64,000 nucleotides of DNA from CAZAMP01 sp964486455 (lineage in GTDB: Bacteria; Eisenbacteria; RBG-16-71-46; CAZAMP01), in NCBI GenBank assembly GCA_964486455.1, contig CAZAMP010000022.1, positions 1 through 64,000 of the forward strand. Reading direction: 5' to 3'. Below are positions 17,192 to 25,909 of this stretch, piece after piece. Numbering within the stretch: the first letter of the stretch is position 1; each line of letters starts with the position of its first letter. The notes under the pieces are model-generated. The model saw nothing but the letters and a program-made list of their open reading frames with translations, made no database searches and had not been told where the DNA came from. Position numbers and translations under genes: made by a program.

Positions 17192-18018
17192 GGACGAGAC
17201 GAACGATGCGGTTCATGCCGTCGATACTTCTTGGCGTGATCTGGATCCTCGCTCTGGGCTGCGTGGACGAAGACGCGCCCCGCTCGACCACGGAAGGCGA
17301 GGCGGGTTCGGAAACCGCCAGGCCGGGTGGAGTGCCCGACGCCGATATCAGAGCGTCCGAGGATGACGACGAGCGGGCCATGGTGAAAGAGATCTTGATC
17401 CGATTCGAGGGCGCCGTCGGGGCCGGACCGAATGTCACGAGAACGGTTGAGGAGGCCGAGGCGCTGGCGCAAGAAGTTTCCCGTCTGGCAAAGAGCGGTG
17501 AGGCCCAGTTTGATGATCTTGTCACGCGCTACTCGGAGGGGTACTCGAAAGATGAGGCCGGTCTCATCCCACCGTTCGCCCGCGGGACCCGGAGCCGTGT
17601 GTTCGAGGACGCCGCCTTTCCGATGAGCGTTGGTGAGATCTCGGATCCCTTTCGCACGCACAACGGGTTTCACGTGGTCAAGCGAGAGTCCGGCGAGCTC
17701 TTCGTCGCGCAGCTGATGCTGATCCGATACGCGGCCGCGCGCGACGCGCCGACGGATCTGACCCGCACGCGGGAGGAGGCGCGGGCGCTCATCAACGATT
17801 TGTACGAACAGGTGAAGGCCACCCCGGACAGGTTCGCTCAGATTGCCCTTCGAAACACTGAAGGGCCGAACCCGATCATGGGGGGAAATCTTGGTACCTT
17901 TCACCGCTACACGTATGGGGAGTTCATCGGGGATCTCACGGCGTCACTCGAGCCGGGAGAGCTCTCCGAGGTGTTCGAAACCGCTCAGGGTTTCCAAATC
18001 ATGAAGAGGCTGAAGTAG
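17188..18018 (+). CDS. Lipoprotein with two parvulin-type peptidyl-prolyl isomerase domains
   Basis: Exported protein of 276 aa with lipobox LALGC (Cys25). Two tandem parvulin-like repeats follow, each with FDDLVTRYSEG/FAQIALRNTEG, a glycine-containing turn (AGLIPPF; GGNLGTF), an acidic segment and the terminal GFHVVKR/GFQIMKR strand. Such proteins help fold outer-membrane and periplasmic proteins. GTG 17188 overlaps the upstream stop and has GGGAGG upstream; ATG 17206 is an alternative. The efp ATG follows the stop codon directly. Confidence 0.85.
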   Translation: MRTRRTMRFMPSILLGVIWILALGCVDEDAPRSTTEGEAGSETARPGGVPDADIRASEDDDERAMVKEILIRFEGAVGAGPNVTRTVEEAEALAQEVSRLAKSGEAQFDDLVTRYSEGYSKDEAGLIPPFARGTRSRVFEDAAFPMSVGEISDPFRTHNGFHVVKRESGELFVAQLMLIRYAAARDAPTDLTRTREEARALINDLYEQVKATPDRFAQIALRNTEGPNPIMGGNLGTFHRYTYGEFIGDLTASLEPGELSEVFETAQGFQIMKRLK

Positions 18019-18576
18019 ATGTACGACACATCCAACTTTCGGAACGGGCTCAAGATCGAGATCGAGAGCGAGCCGCACATCATCATCGAGTTCATGCACG
18101 TGAAGCCGGGAAAGGGGGGAGCATTCGTTCGCACGAAGCTGAGGAATCTTCTCTCCGGCGCCGTTATTGACAGGACGTTCAAGGCCGGCGAGAAGTTCCC
18201 GAAGCCGGATCTCGAGCAGAAGCGAATGCAGTATCTCTACGCCGAGGGCGATCAGTATCACTTCATGGATTCCGAGACGTACGATCAGCTCTTCCTCACG
18301 GCGGACGTGCTCGGTGATTCGGCGAAGTGGCTTCAGGAGAACGTCGAGGTGGACACGCTCGTTTACGAGGGTCGCGTCATCGATGTCGAACTGCCGGTCA
18401 CGGTCGACCTCGAGGTGACCGATACACCGCCCGGTTTCAAAGGAGATACCGCCAGCGGTGGCGGCAAGCCCGCCACGCTCGAAACGGGCGCGTCGGTGAC
18501 CGTGCCGTTCTTCATCAACGTGGGCGACAAGGTGCGAATCGATACGCGAACTGGGAAGTACGTCGAGCGCGTCTAG
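18019..18576 (+). CDS. efp: Translation elongation factor P
   Basis: EF-P, 185 aa, which relieves ribosome stalling at polyproline. All three beta-barrel domains are recognisable: KOW-like N-terminal, OB middle, and the C-terminal signature GFKGDTASGGGKPATLETGA. The tip loop reads HVKPGKGGAF with Lys32 at the position that is modified in many bacteria. No modification enzyme is encoded here. The ATG abuts the upstream TAG. The stop shares the palindrome CTAG with the stop of the convergent endonuclease IV gene. Confidence 0.97.
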   Translation: MYDTSNFRNGLKIEIESEPHIIIEFMHVKPGKGGAFVRTKLRNLLSGAVIDRTFKAGEKFPKPDLEQKRMQYLYAEGDQYHFMDSETYDQLFLTADVLGDSAKWLQENVEVDTLVYEGRVIDVELPVTVDLEVTDTPPGFKGDTASGGGKPATLETGASVTVPFFINVGDKVRIDTRTGKYVERV

Positions 18577-19442
18577 TGGGTCCGCCGTTTGCGCGTCGCG
18601 AGCTCTCTGAGCGTGTCGAGGTTGATCCGATCCCAGTCGCGTCTGCGGTAGGTCCCCTTCGGAGTCTCCAAGACTTTCGGCATGTCCTGAAACCGACGAT
18701 CGGTCATGAGCGCCTGAAAGCCATCGAGCCCGATCTCGCCACGGCCGATGTGGTTGTGCCGGTCGACCCGACTGCCGAGTGGTGTTTTCGAGTCGTTTAC
18801 GTGAATGGCGACGACGTGGTTGATGCCGACGATGGCGTCCAGCTGTCCCATCGTCCTTCGATACGCCGCGCGGTTGCGGAGATCAAACCCCGCCGCGAAA
18901 AGATGACAGGTGTCCAGGCATACCCCCAGTCGTTCAACCGGCCCGGAGGCCGCCAACAGCCTGGCGATCTCTTCCAGGCGCGAACCGAGCTGCGTTCCCT
19001 GCCCCGCGGTCGTCTCGAACGCCAGCCGGCATCGGAAGCCGTTCGTGCTCGCCAGAATCTTCTCCACGCCACCGGCGATCCGGCGAAGCCCCTCCTCCAC
19101 GCCACTGCCTTTGTGCGAGCCGGGATGGAACACGAGGACATCGAGCCCGAGCGCCTCGGAGCGTTCGTAGTCCAGCAGCAGTCCTTCTATGGACATCCGC
19201 CTCAGCTTCTCGTCGGGGCTCGCAAGGTTTATGAGGTAGTTGGCGTGCGCAATCACACCCTCGATCCGGCTTTCCGAGCGCGCCTCGCGGAAGCGACGGC
19301 AATCGTCATCGGAGAGGGCTTTTGCCTTCCACTGCACCTGATTCCGGGTGAAAATCTGTAGCGCCGTGGCGTCAATCGCCTCGGCTCGCTCAATGGCTTT
19401 GTGAAGGCCACCGGCGATCGACATGTGGGCACCGAGATTCAC
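18573..19442 (-). CDS. nfo: Endonuclease IV (AP endonuclease family 2)
   Basis: Zinc-dependent apurinic/apyrimidinic endonuclease, 289 aa. The metal-binding motifs occur in order: GAHMS at the N-terminus, FHPGSH, LAFETTAGQG, LGVCLDTCHLFAAG, IHVNDSK and the C-terminal DRHNHIGRGEIG. GTG 19442 follows AAGGAG by about nine bases and produces the standard VNLGAHMS start; the longer open frame upstream is not used. It overlaps efp by four bases tail to tail. Confidence 0.95.
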   Translation of the reverse strand: MNLGAHMSIAGGLHKAIERAEAIDATALQIFTRNQVQWKAKALSDDDCRRFREARSESRIEGVIAHANYLINLASPDEKLRRMSIEGLLLDYERSEALGLDVLVFHPGSHKGSGVEEGLRRIAGGVEKILASTNGFRCRLAFETTAGQGTQLGSRLEEIARLLAASGPVERLGVCLDTCHLFAAGFDLRNRAAYRRTMGQLDAIVGINHVVAIHVNDSKTPLGSRVDRHNHIGRGEIGLDGFQALMTDRRFQDMPKVLETPKGTYRRRDWDRINLDTLRELATRKRRTH

Positions 19443-19597
19443 GCGCGTGCTTCTCCTTCGATTGGGATCTACGCTGAAGACCGGTGTTTCGCCATTTGCG
19501 GCGCGCGGCAGGGCGCCGACACTACCATGCGATGCCGCGTGCGTGAAAGAGTCGGACGGGGAGACCCGTAGTCGACCCGATACCATGGAGGGATGGG

Positions 19598-22234
19598 ATG
19601 TCTGGACGGATCGTGCACACCATTGCCCTGGCCGCCCTGGCCGCCCTGGTCGCGATGGCCGCCGCCGGCACGTCGTCGGCGATACCGGTCGTCGAGCGAC
19701 TGGAAAACGGCATGACGCTGATCTTCGAAGAGGACCACAGCCGACCGCTCGTGGCCGCGTGTCTCTTCGTCAAGGGCGGCAGCCGCACCGAGCCGGACAG
19801 CCTCAAGGGGCTGTCTCACTACTATGAGCACCTTATCTTCCGTGGTGGATCCACGCGCCAGGAGCCCATGGAATACCGGAAGACCGTGCAGGACATTGGT
19901 GAGGAGAGCGGCGGCTACACGACGGATGATTACACCTGCTACGGGTACACCGTTCCGACCGAGCATCTCGATGAGATGATCTGGCGCTCCGCCGACGCCT
20001 GGTTCGAGCTCATCCCGGACCAGGAGAAGGTCGACATCGAGCGCAAGGTTGTGATGACGGAGTACTGGCAGGGTCGCGATCGCCCCGACTATCTCGTCTG
20101 GTATCAGCTCGTGGAGGCCTTCTACACGCATCACGCCTATCACACTCCCACGATCGGCCTGCGGGAGGTCATCGAGGAAGCCGATCTAGCCACTTTCCGC
20201 GCCTTCTACAATGACCGCTATGTGCCGAACCAGATGGTCCTTGCCATGGTCGGCGATTTCGAAACGGCTGATCTCAGCCGGGCGCTTCGTCAGGAGCTCG
20301 GCAGCCATCCGCGGGGCCGGGAGTCGTTCGAGCTCGGATTCGTGGATCCTCCGCAGGAGGAGTTTCGACTGGCAACGGGGACCGCCGAAACGCCGATGAC
20401 GCAGTTCGATGTGGCGTTTCGTATCCCTCCGGCGCGGGATCCCATCCAGCCGACCCTACGAGTGCTCGGTGCCGTCCTGGGTGGGGGGCGTTCGTCCCGG
20501 CTCTATCTCACGCTGAAGGAGCGCCAGTCGCTCGTCCAGGACGTGAGCACGGAGCCGGACCGACGGTTCGATGACGGCATGCTCGTCATCTGGGGGAGCT
20601 TCGAGCCCGAAAACGAGCGCGAGACGCTCGCGGCAACCTGGGACGAAGTCGCGCGACTGGCGAACGAGCCGATCGAGCCGGCCGAGCTGGAGGCGGTCAA
20701 GCGCCGCTTGATCGCGGAGGACGCGCTCAACACGCAGACGTTCTTCGATCGGGCAGAGCACTACGCTTGGTTCGAAACGGTCGCGAGTCTCGAGCTTGCG
20801 TTCGTTCAGGACGATCTCATCGCCTCCGTAACGGCGGACGACGTGCAGGCGGCGGCTAGACGGTTTCTGAGGCCGGAGAACGCTACGCTCTCGTTGGTCC
20901 GTCCGGAAGAAACGGACGCGTCCGACGAGGATCTCCTCGCCGATGTGAAGGCGTGGGGCCGAGAGCTTTCCGGGGAGGGTCCGGCGGCGGACGCGTCGGA
21001 CGGCGGTCTGACCGAAGTGAAGCTCGAGGGCGGGATGCCACTCATCATCAAGACGATACCCGCGGACCGAGTGGTGGCGGCCGCCGCCCGCTTCTCGGGA
21101 GGACAGTGGACCGAGCCGGACGGCAACGCCGGCGTCGCGTCGCTGGCGGCCCGGTCGCTTCGGAAGGGAACGCCGTCTCTATCAGCGGAAGAGTTCTCCG
21201 CGGAGCTTGATCGTCTGGGCGCGCGTTTCACGTCGACGGCCACGGCGGACGCGATCGAAGTGACCCTCTTGGTTCCGGCGCCGTCGTTCGCCGAGGCGTT
21301 CGCGCTGTACCTCGATGCGCTCACGGCACCGGCGTTCGGGAGCGATGAGCTGGAGAGTGCCATGACCGAACAGCTCGGCGAGATCGCCTCACTCGCCGAG
21401 GAGCCGTTCCGATACACGAACCGAAGGTTCGATGCTGAGATCTATGCCAACTCGCCGTACATGCGCTCGATCCTGGGTGATTCCGCGAGCGTTGAAGGCC
21501 TGAGCCTTGACGACGTGCGTGACTACATCGGCAGAAACCTCGTATCCGAGCGCGCGGCGATGAGCATCGTGGGTCCGGTGGATCCGCACACCGTCGCCGC
21601 AGCCGTGCAGGGCGCGTTCGAGGGGCGTCGCGGTGAGCGCTTCGAATTCCCGACCGTCTCGGAGGGGCCGTTGGACGCCGCCCGGGAGATCTGGGTCGAG
21701 AAGACACAGGGACAGGTCACCTACAACACGGGCTGGCCGTCGGTGGGGATGCGGCACGCGGACTTCTATCCTCTCGAGATCGCGACCTCTATTCTCGGGC
21801 GTCGCTTCTTCTACGAGTTCGTCTACGAGAAGTCACTGGCCTACCGGTCCTGGTTCTACATGCGCGACCGCATGGGGCCGAGCGTGATCCAGAACGAGAT
21901 GGGCGTGAGCCCCGACGACTACGAGTACGCGAGCAGCGGGATCCTCGAAGGCGTCACGGAGTTCGTGGACGGTGAGCCGGACGAGGCGGCCGTCGCCTCG
22001 GCGAAGAACAGGATCACGTCGCGGTTCGCCATTCGCCAGCAGGACCCACTCGGACTGGCGCGCCTTTTGACGATCGGAGGGCAGCTCGGAATGGGGGCGG
22101 CTTATCTCCAAGCGTATCCGGAGGCCGTACGGGCCGTGGAATCGACCGCGGTCTACGAGACGGCGAGGCGCTATATGCATCCGGATAGGTATATACGCGT
22201 GGCGGTGGGGAAACGCGCGGCTCCGGTGAACTAG
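19598..22234 (+). CDS. M16 zinc metalloprotease (insulinase/pitrilysin family), two-half type
   Basis: Secreted or periplasmic protease of 878 aa with a signal peptide (residues 1-28). The N-terminal half has the inverted zinc motif HYYEH (His74, Glu77, His78) and Glu155 exactly 77 residues further on, the third ligand. The C-terminal half is an inactive M16 repeat with the YEFVYEKSLAYRSW region. GGAGGG lies five bases before the ATG. Bacterial relatives are processing peptidases of the envelope; the substrate is unknown. Convergent with the HIT gene. Confidence 0.92.
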   Translation: MSGRIVHTIALAALAALVAMAAAGTSSAIPVVERLENGMTLIFEEDHSRPLVAACLFVKGGSRTEPDSLKGLSHYYEHLIFRGGSTRQEPMEYRKTVQDIGEESGGYTTDDYTCYGYTVPTEHLDEMIWRSADAWFELIPDQEKVDIERKVVMTEYWQGRDRPDYLVWYQLVEAFYTHHAYHTPTIGLREVIEEADLATFRAFYNDRYVPNQMVLAMVGDFETADLSRALRQELGSHPRGRESFELGFVDPPQEEFRLATGTAETPMTQFDVAFRIPPARDPIQPTLRVLGAVLGGGRSSRLYLTLKERQSLVQDVSTEPDRRFDDGMLVIWGSFEPENERETLAATWDEVARLANEPIEPAELEAVKRRLIAEDALNTQTFFDRAEHYAWFETVASLELAFVQDDLIASVTADDVQAAARRFLRPENATLSLVRPEETDASDEDLLADVKAWGRELSGEGPAADASDGGLTEVKLEGGMPLIIKTIPADRVVAAAARFSGGQWTEPDGNAGVASLAARSLRKGTPSLSAEEFSAELDRLGARFTSTATADAIEVTLLVPAPSFAEAFALYLDALTAPAFGSDELESAMTEQLGEIASLAEEPFRYTNRRFDAEIYANSPYMRSILGDSASVEGLSLDDVRDYIGRNLVSERAAMSIVGPVDPHTVAAAVQGAFEGRRGERFEFPTVSEGPLDAAREIWVEKTQGQVTYNTGWPSVGMRHADFYPLEIATSILGRRFFYEFVYEKSLAYRSWFYMRDRMGPSVIQNEMGVSPDDYEYASSGILEGVTEFVDGEPDEAAVASAKNRITSRFAIRQQDPLGLARLLTIGGQLGMGAAYLQAYPEAVRAVESTAVYETARRYMHPDRYIRVAVGKRAAPVN

Positions 22235-22254
22235 CCTCGACCGTTCGAGGCTAG
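22231..22254. terminator. Perfect hairpin shared by two convergent genes
   Basis: CTAGCCTCGA and TCGAGGCTAG form a perfect 10-base-pair stem with a CCGT loop. The stop codon of the M16 gene (22232-22234) and that of the HIT gene (22251-22253, minus strand) both lie inside the stem. There is no U-tract, so it may work as a bidirectional terminator or as an mRNA 3'-end stabiliser. Confidence 0.6.
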
Positions 22255-22739
22255 GCATCCATGGCGGCGAACGCGGTCAGCAGTTTGCGGTAGGTCTCGT
22301 CGAGCGATTCGGGCAGCGTCTCGATATCGGCGCGCTGTGGATTGTCGAGCGCGTCCGCCGAACGCCACGGCACGAGGTGGAGATGCAGGTGCTCCTCGAT
22401 GCCGGCCCCGCCCGGTCTACCCATGTTCAGCCCCAGATGGATGATCTCGGGGGCATAGACTTTCTTGAGAGCGCTTTCGGCCCGTTTCGCCTCGACCAGC
22501 AATCCCACCCGCTCAGCGTCGGTGAGCTCAAGCCACCGCGCGACGTGGCGGAACGGGCAGATCATGATATGGCCGACCGTATATGGATAGATATTCAAGA
22601 CTGTGAATACGTGCTCCGCCCGCCTTACGACGCGGCCCGCCTCATCGTCGTCGGCGTTCTCCCTGTCACAAAACACGCAGCTTGTGTCTCGTGATCTCAG
22701 GATGTATTCCATCCGCCAGGGTGTCCACACGCGTTTCAT
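22251..22739 (-). CDS. HIT-family nucleotide hydrolase/transferase
   Basis: Histidine-triad protein, 162 aa, with the HLHLHLVPW motif (His117, His119, His121) that binds the phosphate of adenosine nucleotides. An N-terminal Cys21xxCys24 pair, as in Ap4A phosphorylase-like members, probably binds zinc. ATG 22739 follows GGAG by five bases and begins MKRVWTPWRMEYI, the standard start for this group; a longer frame exists upstream. Likely acts on diadenosine polyphosphates or nucleoside phosphoramidates. Confidence 0.9.
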   Translation of the reverse strand: MKRVWTPWRMEYILRSRDTSCVFCDRENADDDEAGRVVRRAEHVFTVLNIYPYTVGHIMICPFRHVARWLELTDAERVGLLVEAKRAESALKKVYAPEIIHLGLNMGRPGGAGIEEHLHLHLVPWRSADALDNPQRADIETLPESLDETYRKLLTAFAAMDA

Positions 22740-22867
22740 GAGCTCTCCGAACTGAGGATGGACCAATTTAGCAGCGGAACATCTGAGGGTCAACGAGCGT
22801 AGAAATGGCGGGGGTGCTGTGCTAGATTGCCGGTGGTCTGCCGAATCACGACGAGGGTTGCATCTTG

Positions 22868-25800
22868 ATGGTGAAAACTATGTGGAAGCGGCTCCTTCTG
22901 GGAGTCGTCACGCTCGCCGTTATTCCCGTCGTGTCGGAGGCGGAGGCGCCCAGCCTCGAATCGGCGCGTGACGCCATCCGTCGCGGACAATGGGCACTGG
23001 CGGCGGGAGAGCTCGAAATCCTTCTGGCCGCGGCGCCGCCCGAAGAAGTCGAGGCAGAAGCCTACTACCTCCGTGCCCTTCTCTTCCGCCAAGGGGAAGA
23101 ACGCGCAACCGCTCTGCGGGATCTCCAGACGCTTGCCCGCCTGAGTGCCCCACTCGAGATCCTGAACGCCGCGAAGATCCTGGAGGGAGAGCTCCTCTAC
23201 GAGTCCGGTCGCTACAGCGAGGCCGGCGCGGTGCTCGGTGGATTCGTCGCGAGAAGCCCCGAACATCCCCGGCGAGAACATGCCGAGTGGTTCTGGGCGG
23301 AATCGTTGGCCCGAGCGGATAGCTGCGCGGCGGCGGTGTCGGTGTATGACCGCCTGATCGCTTCCACGCTCGACGACGGCGTGCGACAGCGGGCGACGGT
23401 TGGGCGGGGCTGGTGCCGGCGCCGGCTGGGTCATGAGGATCAGGCCTATCGTGACTTCGCTGTGGCGGCGAACGGCTTGGACGCCGAAACTGCTGCCCGG
23501 GCGCGCTTTGAGGCGGGAGCGTCGGCCTATCGACTCGGGCGTCATATCGATGCGCTCGACTGGCTCGAGGGTCGGCGGGGCGGTATTGCCCGCGGGGATT
23601 CATCGAGACTCGAGAAGATCATCGGCCAGAGTCTCTTCGAGCTGAATCGGAGGGAAGAAGCCGTCCCGCATCTGGAGCGGGCGATGGAGCTGGCCGATGA
23701 AGAAGGCCGGTGGGCGCTCCTCTATCAGCTCGGGTGGGTTCGTCTGGAGTCGGGACTCCACGAAGAGGCGATCCGTCTCTTTGGTGAGCTGCTCCAGACG
23801 CGCGGCGCGGAGGCGTCGCTCCGTACCGCGGCGGAGTACGGACGCGGCATCGCGCTTCTCCGCATGGAACGCTTCAACGAAGCGATCTCACCTCTTGAGA
23901 AGGTGCGCGCCACGCCGGCGTCGACGTGGCGGTCGGAAGCCCTGTACTCACTGGCCTACGCATACAACCGGCTCGGGGACTATCCGCGATCTCAAGCGGC
24001 GATCGACGAGCTCCGTAGCGACTACCCCGACTCGCCGTTCATGGCCGACGCCACGCTGGTGCAAGGCGAGAACCTGTTCTACGCCCAGCGCTATGAGGAG
24101 GCCATCCAGGCGTACCGTGAGCGGATCGCGCGAGGTGAAGGCGATCGGGCCGACGCGCTCTTCAAGCTCGGCGTCGCGCTCTTCAAGGTTGAACGTTTCG
24201 GAGAGTGCGTGCAGGCGTTGTCGAACCTCGTTCTTCGGTTCCCGGCGAGTCCGCATCGCACCGACGCGCGTTTCTGGCTGGCGGAGGCATACTACCGTAA
24301 GGGAGATCTATCCGAGGCGCGCGAGGAATACGATGCGCTCAAGTTGCTGGGCCCCAGCGGACCGTACGCGCGTGACGTCCTCTATGGATTGGCCTGGTGC
24401 GACTACTCAGAGAGCAATTTTGCGGAGGCCGCCGGTCGTTTCGGTTTGCTACTCGAGCAGTTCCCCGGGTCCGATCACGAGGACGACACTTTGTATCGAC
24501 GCGGCAACTGCTTCTACAATCTTCGCCGTTTCGACGAGGCCGTCCTCGACTACGACCGAATGCTGCGGCGCTACCCCAATAGCCCGTTGGCCGAGAGGGC
24601 GCTCTATCAGAAGGCGTGGTCGCTATATCGGGCCGATCGTTACCCAGAGTCGCTCACAGCATTCGACGGGTTGGAGGTTCGGTTCCCGGAGAGCCCGATG
24701 CTGCCACAGGCCGTTCATTGGGGGGCCTACGCGCTCTTCAAGGCTGAGCGATACGGAGAGGCGGCGGAGCGATTCGGCCGCGTCTCGGCCATGGGATCAG
24801 CACCGGACTCGCTCCGGACGCAGGCCCGGCTCCGGATGGCGGAGAGCTACTTCAACTCGGGCGACTTCAATCGCTCGGCCACGCTCTATAAGTCGCTGGC
24901 GGGCGGGTCGACACCTCAGGAGATCCGGGAAGTCGCCTACTCCGGCTGGCTCCGAAGCCTCGAGAGCGGCGGGCGCATGGATGATGCGGCCGATGCGGCC
25001 GTGCAAATGTCGAAGGCGCTTCCGGAGAGCGAGACGAGCGGGGAAGCGCTCTATCGCATCGGCGTGCGCTATCTAGACTCGGGGAAATGGAAGGACGGCA
25101 TCCGGTCGCTCAGGGCCTACCTCAAAGCGGGTGTGCCTGAGCAATACCGGGTCGACGCGAACCGGCGCTGCGCAGTGGCGTCGCTGAAGCTCGGAGAAAA
25201 ACTCCGGGCGGCCGAGTATTACAGAAACGCAGCATACTACGGCTCTCGCGAAGATGGAGTTGAGTATCGTTTTGAAGCCGGCCGGCTGTTCTACGAGCTC
25301 GGGAAGCACGAGCTTGCCCGAACCGAGTTCGACCGTGTCATCCGTCTGAAGCCGGATGCCGAGACCCTGCTGCTCGCTCGCTACAATCTCGGGCTCTGTC
25401 TCAAGGACACCGAGCATGCACAGGAAGCGCTCGACGCGTTCGTTGAGGTCGGCAGCAGTGACAAAGTCGACGCCGGGCTACGGGCAGACGCCCTTCTCGA
25501 GGCGGGTTTGCTCGCCCGGGACCAAGGGGACCGCGAGTCGGCACGAGACTATCTGGGACGGGCCGGCGATCGTGGACGCGGCGCAACCGGGGCCGAGGCG
25601 CAGTATTGGCGGGCGGACCTCGCTTTCGAGGCGAAGCTCTATGATGAGGCGATCGCGGCCATCATGAAGATGCTGAAGCGCTATCCGGACGAAGAGGAGT
25701 GGGCTCTCTCGGGACGCTATCGCTTGGCGACATGTTTCGAGCGGTTGAACCGATGGGTAGAAGCGCGGGAGCAATACCGCCTCATCATCGATCAGACGAA

Positions 25801-25909
25801 TGACGAGACGTGGGCGGGTGACGCCCGAAAGCGGCTGGAGTGGATCGAGGAAAACAGCTGGGTGTTCGAAGAGGAACCGGGAGGAGATCCATCACGATGG
25901 GAAGGCTAG
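22868..25909 (+). CDS. Large exported TPR-repeat protein of the TonB-type operon
   Basis: Protein of 1013 aa with an N-terminal signal peptide (about residues 1-25, ending SEAEA). The rest is tetratricopeptide-type helical repeats of about 35 residues; each carries a variant of Y..G..L+ and a P-(D/N/E)-S-P-type turn (LRSDYPDSPF, MLRRYPNSPL, LEVRFPESPM). It resembles a giant YbgF/CpoB or BamD-like scaffold. ATG 22868 is preferred over TTG 22865. Its 3' end overlaps the next gene by 13 bases. It probably lies in the periplasm and organises the following TonB-type complex; no individual family name is recognised. Confidence 0.85.
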   Translation: MVKTMWKRLLLGVVTLAVIPVVSEAEAPSLESARDAIRRGQWALAAGELEILLAAAPPEEVEAEAYYLRALLFRQGEERATALRDLQTLARLSAPLEILNAAKILEGELLYESGRYSEAGAVLGGFVARSPEHPRREHAEWFWAESLARADSCAAAVSVYDRLIASTLDDGVRQRATVGRGWCRRRLGHEDQAYRDFAVAANGLDAETAARARFEAGASAYRLGRHIDALDWLEGRRGGIARGDSSRLEKIIGQSLFELNRREEAVPHLERAMELADEEGRWALLYQLGWVRLESGLHEEAIRLFGELLQTRGAEASLRTAAEYGRGIALLRMERFNEAISPLEKVRATPASTWRSEALYSLAYAYNRLGDYPRSQAAIDELRSDYPDSPFMADATLVQGENLFYAQRYEEAIQAYRERIARGEGDRADALFKLGVALFKVERFGECVQALSNLVLRFPASPHRTDARFWLAEAYYRKGDLSEAREEYDALKLLGPSGPYARDVLYGLAWCDYSESNFAEAAGRFGLLLEQFPGSDHEDDTLYRRGNCFYNLRRFDEAVLDYDRMLRRYPNSPLAERALYQKAWSLYRADRYPESLTAFDGLEVRFPESPMLPQAVHWGAYALFKAERYGEAAERFGRVSAMGSAPDSLRTQARLRMAESYFNSGDFNRSATLYKSLAGGSTPQEIREVAYSGWLRSLESGGRMDDAADAAVQMSKALPESETSGEALYRIGVRYLDSGKWKDGIRSLRAYLKAGVPEQYRVDANRRCAVASLKLGEKLRAAEYYRNAAYYGSREDGVEYRFEAGRLFYELGKHELARTEFDRVIRLKPDAETLLLARYNLGLCLKDTEHAQEALDAFVEVGSSDKVDAGLRADALLEAGLLARDQGDRESARDYLGRAGDRGRGATGAEAQYWRADLAFEAKLYDEAIAAIMKMLKRYPDEEEWALSGRYRLATCFERLNRWVEAREQYRLIIDQTNDETWAGDARKRLEWIEENSWVFEEEPGGDPSRWEG

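Noticed and set aside
22868..25909. Assignment of the TPR protein as YbgF/CpoB of a Tol-Pal system
   Set aside because: tolA, tolB and pal are absent and the protein is several times too long.
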